Origin: Lentisphaerota bacterium | GTDB taxonomy: Bacteria; Verrucomicrobiota; Kiritimatiellia; JAAZAB01 | NCBI GenBank assembly: GCA_020201415.1 | Contig: JAIVGW010000277.1 | Span: forward strand, 1-7,640 | Reading direction: 5' to 3' | Length of the DNA stretch: 7,640 bases | Shown: piece after piece, positions 1 to 6,454 of the stretch | Numbering within the stretch: the stretch's first letter is position 1 | How the letters are laid out: the number at the start of each line of letters is the position of its first letter | Translations under genes and position numbers: made by a program | Notes under the pieces: generated by a model | The model's database searches: none | What the model was told of the DNA's origin: nothing | The model's input: the letters and a program-made list of their open reading frames with translations, nothing else

Positions 1-138
1 GCTCAGACGCTCAATCAGAAAATCGTCGGTAAACAGCTCCAGGCGGCTGCCGATTTCAATCGGTTCAAGGACTTTTGTATCAGAGGCGGCAAGAGTTGTG
101 GTAAACATAAGTAATACTCCAATTCGTGTCAGTTTCAT
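1..138 (-). CDS. Secreted protein of unknown function, N-terminal 46 residues only
   Basis: The gene runs off the left edge, so only its first 46 codons are visible. The start is the ATG at 138-136, preceded by GGAG eight bases upstream. The protein opens with a typical Sec signal peptide: MKLTR, a hydrophobic stretch (IGVLLMFTTTL), then an Ala-Ala-Ser cleavage region near residue 18. The mature part carries 'LELFTDDFLIERL' at about residues 33-45. From memory, similar 'ELFVDDYLI' openings occur in exported proteins of Planctomycetota, Verrucomicrobiota and Lentisphaerota, some annotated as glycosidase-like. That comparison was not tested here. The product is therefore probably periplasmic or extracellular, but its activity cannot be judged from this fragment. 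It is divergent from kbl and has its own candidate promoter at 227-255. Confidence 0.72.
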   Translation of the reverse strand, partial: MKLTRIGVLLMFTTTLAASDTKVLEPIEIGSRLELFTDDFLIERLS

Positions 139-226
139 GGTTCTTGCTCCATTAATAAGGAATCGCTTGCAGCCGAGGCAGGCGTAGGCCGGTTACAATC
201 GACATCATTCCACGTTTCATGTTGCG

Positions 227-255
227 ATTGTGCAAAATTCGCATGCAAGGGTCAA
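227..255 (-). promoter_or_regulatory. Candidate sigma70-type promoter for the leftward secreted-protein gene
   Basis: On the minus strand TTGACC (255-250) is followed, after exactly 17 bases, by CACAAT (232-227). These match the -35 consensus at five of six positions and the -10 consensus at four of six. A start near 220 would give a leader of roughly 80 bases before the ATG at 138. An overlapping alternative -35, TTGACT, lies at 260-255. The call is by eye only. Confidence 0.4.
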
Positions 256-427
256 GTCAAGGGCGCGTCCAAACAGACAAAGTCCAAAACATGCAAGCCA
301 ATAAGGCGGCCGGTTGCGCTTGAATGTTCCCGGAGCTTCTGGCAAACTTACAGACATGCGCCTTCTGCTTCGCGTGGCGGCATGCGTTCGCAGTCGCAAC
401 ACGAACCTGTTACAACCAGTCATGCGC

Positions 428-434
428 GGGGGAA
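428..434 (+). promoter_or_regulatory. Ribosome binding site that fixes the kbl start
   Basis: GGGGGAA lies five bases before the ATG at 440. The upstream in-frame ATGs at 314, 356 and 422 have no comparable purine tract, so this site supports the shorter 394-residue protein. Confidence 0.7.
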
Positions 435-439
435 CTTCC

Positions 440-1624
440 ATGATCGAAGCGGCACAGCAAATCTTCCAGTCACAATTACAGCAGATTGAGGCCGACGGCC
501 TGCTTAAACAGGAACGCACCATTACCAGTCCGCAGAGCTCCCGTATCACCGTGCAGGATGGGCGCCGGGTATTAAACATGTGCGCCAACAACTACCTGGG
601 TCTGGCGGCGCACCCCGCCATCATCCAGGCCGCGCATGAGGCGCTGGACCGCTGGGGTTACGGACTTTCTTCCGTCCGGTTCATCTGCGGCACCCAGACC
701 ATCCACCGCCAACTGGAGCGCAAGCTGTCGGCATTCCTGGGCACGGACGAAACCATTCTTTACTCATCTTGCTTCGACGCCAATGGCGGGCTGTTCGAAA
801 CCCTGCTGGGAGCCGAAGACGCCGTCATCAGCGACGAACTCAACCACGCCAGCATCATCGACGGCATCCGGCTCTGCAAGGCCCGCCGCCTGCGGTACCG
901 CAACGGCGACATGCGCGACCTGGAAGCGCGTCTGCGGGAAGCCGGCGAGGCCCGCCTGCGCCTGATTGCCACTGACGGCGTGTTTTCCATGGACGGCTCC
1001 ATCGCCCGCCTGCCGGAAATCTGCGATCTGGCGGACCGGCACCAGGCGCTGGTGATGATTGACGACTCGCATGCCGTGGGTTTCGTCGGACCCGGCGGGC
1101 GCGGCACTCACGAACATCACGGCGTCATGGATCGCGTGGACATCATCACCGGCACCCTGGGCAAGGCACTGGGCGGCGCCAGCGGCGGTTATACCAGCGG
1201 CCGACGCGCTATTATCGATCTGCTGCGGCAGCGTTCCCGACCTTACCTGTTTTCCAATACCCTGGCGCCCTGCATGGCCGGCGCCGCGCTTAAAGCGCTG
1301 GAAATGATCGCCGCAAGCGACGAACTGCGCTGTCGGCTGATGACCAACACCGCCTGGTTCCGTAACGAGATGACCGCAAGAGGTTTCGAGATCCCCGCCG
1401 GCGAACACCCCATTATTCCCATCATGCTGGGCGAAGCCACCTTGGCGCAGCAGATGGCGGCCCGCCTGCTGGAAAAGGGCCTTTACGCCATCGGCTTCTT
1501 CTACCCCGTGGTGCCCGTCGGCAAGGCGCGCATCCGCGTGCAGATCTCGGCGGCACACATGCGTGAAGATCTTGAATTTGCCGTGGATACATTCACGGCG
1601 GTTAAAAAGGATATGGGCATCTGA
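440..1624 (+). CDS. kbl: Glycine C-acetyltransferase (2-amino-3-ketobutyrate CoA ligase)
   Basis: This cytoplasmic PLP enzyme interconverts 2-amino-3-oxobutyrate plus CoA with glycine plus acetyl-CoA, the second step of threonine breakdown through threonine dehydrogenase. The 394-residue product matches the usual length (E. coli Kbl is 398) and aligns from end to end by eye. Visible signatures are CANNYLGL at 48-55, SSCFDANGG at 109-117, NHASIIDG at 135-142, DDSHAVGFVG at 208-217, and TLGKALGGASGG with the PLP-binding Lys at 242. The C-terminal FYPVVPVGKARIR lies at 354-366. The ATG at 440 is chosen because GGGGGAA sits five bases upstream and the N-terminus then has the E. coli length. An in-frame ATG at 422 lacks a ribosome site. 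The usual partner tdh is not adjacent; the next gene, three bases on, encodes an AsmA-like envelope protein. The family call is secure. 8-amino-7-oxononanoate synthase is the nearest relative but fits less well. Confidence 0.97.
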   Translation: MIEAAQQIFQSQLQQIEADGLLKQERTITSPQSSRITVQDGRRVLNMCANNYLGLAAHPAIIQAAHEALDRWGYGLSSVRFICGTQTIHRQLERKLSAFLGTDETILYSSCFDANGGLFETLLGAEDAVISDELNHASIIDGIRLCKARRLRYRNGDMRDLEARLREAGEARLRLIATDGVFSMDGSIARLPEICDLADRHQALVMIDDSHAVGFVGPGGRGTHEHHGVMDRVDIITGTLGKALGGASGGYTSGRRAIIDLLRQRSRPYLFSNTLAPCMAGAALKALEMIAASDELRCRLMTNTAWFRNEMTARGFEIPAGEHPIIPIMLGEATLAQQMAARLLEKGLYAIGFFYPVVPVGKARIRVQISAAHMREDLEFAVDTFTAVKKDMGI

Positions 1625-1627
1625 CTC

Positions 1628-4471
1628 ATGCAAAAGCAGGCCCAACGCCGACGCGGCTTCAGAATCAGCGTGATTCTGCTGTCACTGATTGCCGCCCTGG
1701 TACTGGCGCGGGCGCTGCTGCCCTGGACAATCAAGACACTGCTCCACCGGCAAATGCCGGCGCTGATCGGCGTTGATCTGCGGGTGCAAGATATTGATCT
1801 CGCCCTGCTGCAAGGACGTCTCACCCTGCATGGCTTGCAGCTGGCCCAACCCGCTGGTTTTTCCGACTCCAACCTGCTGGAGGCCCGCCTGGTTACCGCC
1901 GAAATCAGTTACCGCGATCTGTTGCGGCGTAATGTCCGCCTGACGCTGAGAAGCGAGGGCCTGCGGGTCATACTGGAACATGACCGCACCGGCGCCTTGA
2001 ACCTGTCCAGGCTCATGGCTTCCGACGACCAAGCCGCCATGGACACGGCGGCGGATGGCAGGACAAACTTCGGCTTCATCCTGCAACAGGCCGTTTTGCG
2101 CGAGGCCAACCTGCAATATGATCTTCCGGACGGTCCTTCCCTGAGTCTCACCAACATCAACCTGGTTGCCGCCGGCCTGAACTTTCCGGCCGCGCCCGCT
2201 GCGGCACGACAAAAGGGGGCCATACGCATCCGCGCGCAGCTGGCCCAGCCGGGTGCGCCATCGGCCGCGCTGCGGGCGGTGATCAGGGTTGAACTGCCCG
2301 CCGTATCCGCCATCCCCGACCTTGACGGCAGCATCACCCTCCAGGGCCTGCATCCTCAAATGCTGGCCTGCCTGCTGCCGCCGGAGGCCGCCCACACCCT
2401 GGCGCCCGGCCCGCTGGACGGAACCCTGAGTTTCAGACATACCGATGACCACTGGGCCGGCAACCTGCAAGTGACCACGGACAACGGGCAACGGACACTG
2501 GTGGAAGTCGAGGCGCTTGATCTGAATTTAACCGCCGGTGAACTTGAAGTGCAAAGTCTGCGCCTGGCCCAACCGGCCGGATTCGGACGGGACCCGCTGC
2601 TTAATCTGCCGCAACTGCGGCTGCTGTGGGATACTGCCGCCGGCAGGGGGCTGCACATTCGCGCGCTGGAAGCATCCGGCCCCGTCATAAATTTCGGACG
2701 TGATCAGGCCGGGCGCTTTCTCTGGGATCTTTTCACCGCCGACAACCGGCCGGCCACAGCCGCGACCAATAAGCCGGCCGGGTTGTATCTACTGGAAAAG
2801 GCTGCCATCAGCAGCATGTCCCTCTCCTACCAGGATGCCGCGTTATCCGATGAACTGTTTGAAGTCCGCCTGGAGCAATTGCAAATCAGGGCCGAAAACC
2901 TGTTTATGACAGAAGACGCCGGCCAGGCGCCCTGGCGACAGGGCCGGATCGATGTCAGCGCTGAAATTCCGCAACCCGGACAGCTACCGGGCAAATTGGA
3001 AGGCGCCCTGGACATGGATTATGCGACGGCGCTCCCGGGAGTGGAAATGGTTTTGAGCCTGGAAAATTTCGATCCGCGCCAACATGATCGGCTGATTCCC
3101 CAACGGATTCAAAAAGTTCTGCCTGAAGGCAGCCTGACTCTGCAATGCCGGGCCCGCACCGAAGCACCAGCCCTTGTAGGATCGCTGCAACTGTACCCCG
3201 CGACGGCGGAGCCGTTGCTGGCCATCGACGTTATGAGTTACAATTGGGAACAACACGTCTTCACCCTTGAAGGATTGCGCCTTGCCCAGCCGATCGGGTT
3301 TCCGCCAGGCGTAATGCTGTCCGTCGGGCGTCTCCGGGCCGGCCTGAAAGTCAACGGGCGGTCAACAACGGTTACACAGTCAATTTTCGCTGAAATTGAC
3401 CAGCCGCGCGCGATTATCATCAAAAGCAAGGGCGGTATTTATAATTACGAGTTTATGCTGCCTGATGAAGGCCCGAAACCGGAGACGGAAATCAAGACAC
3501 CCGCGCCTGATGGCGTCCAGCCGTGGCGCTTGGCGAGCCTGCAGCTGCGCGATGGCACATTGTTCTACGAACACCATACGCCATCCGCCCGTCCGCTGAA
3601 AATCCGGATGACCAACATCACCTGCGCCGTCTCCAACATCCATTTCGACGCAACAGATCCGACCTCCCCAGGGACGTTCGAACTCACAGCGGAAATCCCC
3701 CAACAATGGCGTACTGCGGGATTCCTGGGATTCTTCCGACGGCCCCGCCCGTCAACCGGGCGCCTGGGATTGGCCGGGGTGATCGGCCGACTCGACGCCC
3801 CGGTGCCGGATATCAATCTTGCCGGATGCGTGATCGGCCTGGAGCTTGCCTCCCTGGCGCCGCTGGTGCCGCCCGGAACGACGCAAGCCATTGGCGGCGA
3901 AGCCCTGGATATCCAAGCCCGGCTGGCAATGGCCACCAACTTCCTTTCCGCCCGCTTCACGGCCCGCACCATCGCCAACCATGCGCTGCCATTGGTCAGC
4001 CTGGACGGCACGCCGGCCAAGCCGCAAATCCAGATTTCAAGCCTGGTGCTGGGCATTGCCGGACGACTGGGGGGAGCATTGGGCAATACCGCGCAAGATC
4101 TCACCATGGCGGCGCACGGCTTGGCGGGAACTGCCCTGCAAACCACCAAACAGGCCGGCAAGGATGCCTGGCAGACCGTGGAAACCACGGGCCGCGGACT
4201 GGTATACACCCTGCGCGGCGCTGCGCAGGCGGATGTCCCGGCCATTACCCGCGGTCTGCGTGAGGCCACACTCGACAGCGCCCGCGGGGCCATAATCTCC
4301 GTTATTGACCTGGGCGACGGCATCATCCAGGGCACTACCGCCACCAAGCGGACCGGTGTCGGCACGCGCCGCAGGGAAATCTGGCGCAATGAAATCCCGG
4401 AACGCTGGGAAACCCGCTGGCGGCAAACGCGCGAAAATGCCTGCGCCATGCCCTATCCGCCGACGCCCTGA
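1628..4471 (+). CDS. AsmA-like / DUF748-type inner-membrane-anchored envelope protein with three tandem modules
   Basis: The 947-residue product starts with a basic N-terminus and one membrane helix (about residues 12-32), with the rest predicted to be periplasmic. Three modules of about 240 residues follow. Each has (a) a GLxLAQPxGF-type motif at residues 69-78, 310-319 and 549-558, (b) a G-x-hydrophobic-N/W-like motif near 118-130, 358-370 and 599-611, and (c) a hydrophobic strand ending in Tyr at 164, 401 and 647. AsmA, TamB and YhdP family proteins form long beta-groove structures linked to phospholipid transport or outer-membrane homeostasis, and a similar role is inferred here. After about residue 810 comes an Ala/Gly/Thr-rich, probably helical segment, then a basic, Arg-rich tail (907-935). 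The gene begins three bases after the kbl stop. Its only purine-rich tract (AAGGA near 1606) is too far from the ATG, so translation is probably coupled to kbl. The specific substrate is unknown. Confidence 0.82.
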   Translation: MQKQAQRRRGFRISVILLSLIAALVLARALLPWTIKTLLHRQMPALIGVDLRVQDIDLALLQGRLTLHGLQLAQPAGFSDSNLLEARLVTAEISYRDLLRRNVRLTLRSEGLRVILEHDRTGALNLSRLMASDDQAAMDTAADGRTNFGFILQQAVLREANLQYDLPDGPSLSLTNINLVAAGLNFPAAPAAARQKGAIRIRAQLAQPGAPSAALRAVIRVELPAVSAIPDLDGSITLQGLHPQMLACLLPPEAAHTLAPGPLDGTLSFRHTDDHWAGNLQVTTDNGQRTLVEVEALDLNLTAGELEVQSLRLAQPAGFGRDPLLNLPQLRLLWDTAAGRGLHIRALEASGPVINFGRDQAGRFLWDLFTADNRPATAATNKPAGLYLLEKAAISSMSLSYQDAALSDELFEVRLEQLQIRAENLFMTEDAGQAPWRQGRIDVSAEIPQPGQLPGKLEGALDMDYATALPGVEMVLSLENFDPRQHDRLIPQRIQKVLPEGSLTLQCRARTEAPALVGSLQLYPATAEPLLAIDVMSYNWEQHVFTLEGLRLAQPIGFPPGVMLSVGRLRAGLKVNGRSTTVTQSIFAEIDQPRAIIIKSKGGIYNYEFMLPDEGPKPETEIKTPAPDGVQPWRLASLQLRDGTLFYEHHTPSARPLKIRMTNITCAVSNIHFDATDPTSPGTFELTAEIPQQWRTAGFLGFFRRPRPSTGRLGLAGVIGRLDAPVPDINLAGCVIGLELASLAPLVPPGTTQAIGGEALDIQARLAMATNFLSARFTARTIANHALPLVSLDGTPAKPQIQISSLVLGIAGRLGGALGNTAQDLTMAAHGLAGTALQTTKQAGKDAWQTVETTGRGLVYTLRGAAQADVPAITRGLREATLDSARGAIISVIDLGDGIIQGTTATKRTGVGTRRREIWRNEIPERWETRWRQTRENACAMPYPPTP

Positions 4472-4507
4472 CTACAATGCCTTGTAAATTAACATGCTTA
4501 AAGCCGT

Positions 4508-4522
4508 CCGGCCTCAGGCCGG
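4508..4522. repeat. Perfect inverted repeat overlapping the yggU stop codon
   Basis: CCGGCCT-C-AGGCCGG is a perfect 15-base palindrome around a single central base. It lies in the 42-base gap between the converging AsmA-like gene and yggU and includes the yggU stop codon (4516-4514). In RNA it would form a five- to six-pair GC stem with a small loop. Only a short U run follows on the minus strand (GGCTTTAA), so it is a weak terminator at best. It may instead be a 3'-end protecting hairpin. Confidence 0.4.
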
Positions 4523-4819
4523 AGGACACCCCTGGCCCAGCCGCCGCCATACTTCCGAATCTGTCAGACCGTCAACCGCCACCAGCTTTTGTCGACTGCC
4601 GGCGCCCACCATCAGCCGGACCCTTGCCACAGGCAAAGCCAGTTTCTCACTTAAAAACGCGCACAACTCGCGATTGGCCCGGCCCTCCGCCGGCGGTGCC
4701 CGCAAACGCACTTTCAGCGCATCGGCATGCCAGCCACACAAGGCGTTGGCGACGGCCCGCGGCACGGCATGCACTTTGATCACCGTGGTTGCATGGCCCG
4801 CGGCCTTGTTGCGCGCCAC
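4514..4819 (-). CDS. yggU: DUF167 / YggU family protein
   Basis: This is a small soluble protein of 101 residues, the usual size of the family, whose biochemical role is not established. The signature is clear: IKVHAVPRA at 14-22, CGWHADALKVRLRAPPAEGRAN at 28-49 and GAGSRQK at 72-78. The start is a GTG at 4819-4817, with GGGAGG five bases upstream. No better ATG fits the family's N-terminus. It starts one base after the stop of the yggT-like gene, so the two are almost certainly co-transcribed. YggT next to YggU is a widely seen arrangement. The stop codon sits inside a GC-rich inverted repeat. The identification rests on family motifs read by eye. Confidence 0.92.
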   Translation of the reverse strand: MARNKAAGHATTVIKVHAVPRAVANALCGWHADALKVRLRAPPAEGRANRELCAFLSEKLALPVARVRLMVGAGSRQKLVAVDGLTDSEVWRRLGQGCPPA

Positions 4820-4820
4820 G

Positions 4821-5414
4821 TCACCCTCCCGTACTGCGGATTAGCAGGTAAAATTGTTGCAGGAGTAACCCGTTGAGCAGAAAATGCACGATTCCTAAAG
4901 CGAAAAATGCCAGGATCGGTGTCAAGTCCAGAAATCCCACTTTTATGGGGAAACGGCGGAAAGGCCCCAGAAAGAAATCCAGCCACTCACGCCGCTCCAC
5001 ATCCCGCCGCCCGGTAAATAGAAAAGCCAGGCCGCACACCTGAAAAATAAAAACGGCAAAAGAAAGCCCGCTGAAAACCAGGAAAGGGGCTGGCGCCCAC
5101 CAGCCGTAATGCGTCGGCGCCAATACTTCAAAACCCAATCTGACCCGCCAGACCTGGCGAATGGTTTCCGGATTGGTCAGCGGCAGAGCCAGCCCGCGAA
5201 AAATCAGCAGCAGTCCCAAACACAGCCACGCGGCCGCCTGTTGCGACCGCACCAGCCCCCCGCGCATCATAAACTCCAGCAACGGCTGGGTAAAATTCTC
5301 CACCCCATCCAGATAGGGGTTGAAAAGCACGGGGCGCCGACGGGACTCCCAGGCCCTGATCCAGAAAAGAACCACGACCATGTTAAACAGCAAATCAATG
5401 CCACCCAGACTCAT
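4821..5414 (-). CDS. yggT: YggT family integral membrane protein
   Basis: The 197-residue protein has hydrophobic segments at about 6-22, 58-78, 108-134 and 162-192. The second half carries the YggT-like pattern, an amphipathic 'LDFFLGPFRRF' (145-155) followed by a hydrophobic run beginning 'GFLDLTPILAFF' (160-171). The first half has a looser copy of the same layout: a helix ending in 'FWIRAW', then 'FNPYLDGVENFTQPLLEF' (31-48). Two such half-repeats are normal for YggT. The loops are longer and more divergent than in the E. coli protein, so the call also leans on the adjacent yggU. YggT proteins sit in the inner membrane. Roles in osmotic tolerance and division-related functions have been proposed, but none is general. 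The ATG at 5414 has GGAG five bases upstream. Confidence 0.78.
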   Translation of the reverse strand: MSLGGIDLLFNMVVVLFWIRAWESRRRPVLFNPYLDGVENFTQPLLEFMMRGGLVRSQQAAAWLCLGLLLIFRGLALPLTNPETIRQVWRVRLGFEVLAPTHYGWWAPAPFLVFSGLSFAVFIFQVCGLAFLFTGRRDVERREWLDFFLGPFRRFPIKVGFLDLTPILAFFALGIVHFLLNGLLLQQFYLLIRSTGG

Positions 5415-5467
5415 GCCTGCTCCGCTATTAAATTACCAACTTTGCTCAAAATTAAATACGTTTTTTC

Positions 5468-5496
5468 ATGGTATCAGACCGGCAGCCGGTTGTGAA
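5468..5496 (-). promoter_or_regulatory. Candidate promoter for yggT-yggU, spacer mostly an inverted repeat
   Basis: On the minus strand TTCACA (5496-5491, five of six to the -35 consensus) is followed after 17 bases by TACCAT (5473-5468, four of six). A TG sits one base before the hexamer, giving an extended -10. The start would be near 5461, about 47 bases before the ATG. The spacer contains the 13-base palindrome ACCGGCAGCCGGT (5478-5490), which could be an operator. The call is visual. Confidence 0.45.
5478..5490. repeat. 13-base inverted repeat (possible operator) in the divergent region
   Basis: ACCGGC-A-GCCGGT is perfectly self-complementary about its central A. It lies between the -35 and -10 elements proposed for yggT and directly abuts that -35. 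It is followed by no U-rich tract on either strand, so it does not look like a terminator. In a GC-rich genome a palindrome this short can occur by chance. Confidence 0.35.
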
Positions 5497-5525
5497 GCGC
5501 GGAATGCAACAATCACAGTTCTGCA

Positions 5526-5554
5526 TTGCAAACTGAAGCAAATAAAATTATGCT
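5526..5554 (+). promoter_or_regulatory. Candidate promoter for the guaA-like gene
   Basis: TTGCAA (5526-5531) and TATGCT (5549-5554) are separated by 17 bases, each matching its consensus at four of six positions. The spacer is AT-rich compared with the surrounding DNA. A start near 5562 would leave a leader of about 60 bases before the ATG at 5622. The broken gene may therefore still be transcribed. Confidence 0.4.
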
Positions 5555-5621
5555 GTTGCCGTTTTAACACGGGCCGGAAACCGTACCGCGCATTTATCCG
5601 CAATCAGGCAAGGGAAAAAAC

Positions 5622-6414
5622 ATGAAAAGGATCAAGGAAATCACGCTCGCCAGGTTGAACCCTGCGGCTTTCATCAAGGATCAGGGACAACAATTGCAGG
5701 CCACTGTGGGCGAACATAGCGCCATTAACGCCCTTTCCGGCGGTGTGGATTCCTCGGTGGTGACCATGCTGGCACATCGCGCACTTGGCAAACGTCTGTT
5801 GACATATTTCATCGACAACGGCTTGATGCGCGAAGGTGAGCCACAACAGGTTCTTGCTGTATTTCGCAAAAAAGGCGTGCCGGTCAAATTCCGGAATCAA
5901 ACGCCAGCACAATATCCTGTCGCAACTCGGCATCGACACCCGTAAGGCCTACGGCTATTCGGTGCTGGAACCGCTGGTGCAGTTGCGTAAGCCGGCGGTA
6001 CGCCGGTTGGGCCGCGCCCTGGGCCTGCCGGCCTCCACCTGGAACCGCCCGCCGTTCCCCGGACCGGCCTTGGCGGCCCGCGTCATCGGCGAGGTGACAC
6101 CGGAGCGCGTGGCAATAGCGCGGCAGGCCACCGCCGTGGTGGAACGCATCCTGGCCCGCGTGCCGGCCTTCCAGTGCCTGGCAATTCTGCACGAAGACCG
6201 GGTAACAGGCATTCGCAAGGGACGTCGTGATTTCGGACATCAGATCGAAGTGCGCTGTTGGGACAGTGAGAACGCGGTAACGGCCAGTCCCACGGCCCTG
6301 CCCTTCCCGACCCTGCTTAAGCTGGGGCGCGCCATAACCGACGAAGTGCCGGGCGTGGTCAGCGTGACCTACAACATAACTTCCAAGCCGCCCTCGACTA
6401 TTGAAGCTATTTAA
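5622..6414 (+). pseudogene. guaA: GMP-synthase-like ATP pyrophosphatase (GuaA C-terminal type), internally deleted and frameshifted
   Basis: Intact relatives are N-type ATP pyrophosphatases that adenylate and aminate XMP to GMP using ammonia from a glutaminase. The start ATG at 5622 has AAGGGA seven bases upstream. The first frame gives 90 family-like residues with the P-loop SGGVDSS at 39-45 and the 'TYFIDNGLMREGEPQQV' segment at 61-77. It then becomes nonsense and stops at 5945. A second frame (+1) resumes at about 5893 with GIKRQHNILSQLGID and runs 173 residues to 6414. This part carries RPPFPGPALAARVIGEVT and ends VPGVVSVTYNITSKPPSTIE, as GuaA C-termini do. Against the family as I know it, about 60 residues are missing at the join, including the usual LxQGT region. 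The loss is 3n+2 bases, so a simple +1 shift cannot restore the protein. There is no glutaminase domain, so it resembles stand-alone synthetase subunits. A paralog with another substrate is possible. Confidence 0.85.
5884..5901 (+). other. Deletion/frame-switch junction in the guaA-like gene
   Basis: Homology in frame one ends at codons 5880-5891 (VPVKF). Homology in the second frame begins at 5893 (GIKR). The join is marked by the direct repeat TCAAA (5884-5888 and 5897-5901) flanking the palindrome TTCCGGAA (5889-5896). The exact breakpoint cannot be placed without an intact relative. Such short repeats and palindromes fit either slippage in the cell or a sequencing or assembly dropout. Confidence 0.6.
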
Positions 6415-6454
6415 TCGCTAGGCAGCACACAGCCGGCACGGCCGCGTCAGCCGT

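Larger units (their letters stand above)
139..439. other. Divergent intergenic region between the secreted-protein gene and kbl
   Basis: This 301-base stretch separates two divergently transcribed genes. It holds the leftward candidate promoter at 227-255. For kbl I found only a weak rightward pair: TTCGCA (387-392) and TACAAC (411-416), 18 bases apart, which would leave a leader of about 20 bases. The kbl reading frame stays open upstream to 314. That extension has no ribosome binding site and adds 42 residues that other Kbl proteins lack, so I treat it as non-coding. No terminator, riboswitch or RNA gene is apparent. Confidence 0.5.

Noticed and set aside
314..439. Upstream in-frame extension of kbl (42 extra residues)
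   Set aside because: No ribosome site precedes the upstream ATGs. The added residues look like random translation, and the ATG at 440 gives the normal Kbl length with a strong GGGGGAA site.
764..1645. Long minus-strand open frame opposite kbl (293 residues)
   Set aside because: It is antisense to a strongly conserved enzyme, its His/Gly/Gln-rich composition is typical of antisense reads in GC-rich DNA, and it contains no recognisable domain.
1682..2491. Minus-strand open frame opposite the AsmA-like gene (269 residues)
   Set aside because: It is a shadow of the real gene, with biased Gln/Gly/Arg composition and no ribosome site or family resemblance.
3523..4449. Overlapping open frames inside the AsmA-like gene on both strands (246 plus, 294 minus)
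   Set aside because: Both are Arg/Pro/Ala-rich alternative-frame reads of GC-rich coding DNA. The AsmA-like frame continues uninterrupted through the region.
5109..5625. Rightward open frames across yggT and the divergent region
   Set aside because: They are antisense to yggT, with no conserved motif. The tail covers the promoter region rather than a gene.
5836..5892. Start codon at 5836 as a genuine start for the guaA-like 3' fragment
   Set aside because: Its first 19 residues are an out-of-frame read of the 5' fragment. Family similarity begins only at 5893.
5622..6414. Programmed +1 frameshift producing a functional GuaA-like protein
   Set aside because: About 60 conserved residues are missing at the join, so a shift alone cannot give a complete catalytic domain.
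6415..6454. Terminator between the guaA-like gene and rsmE
   Set aside because: The 40 bases are GC-rich, but I see neither a convincing stem-loop nor a T run on either strand.
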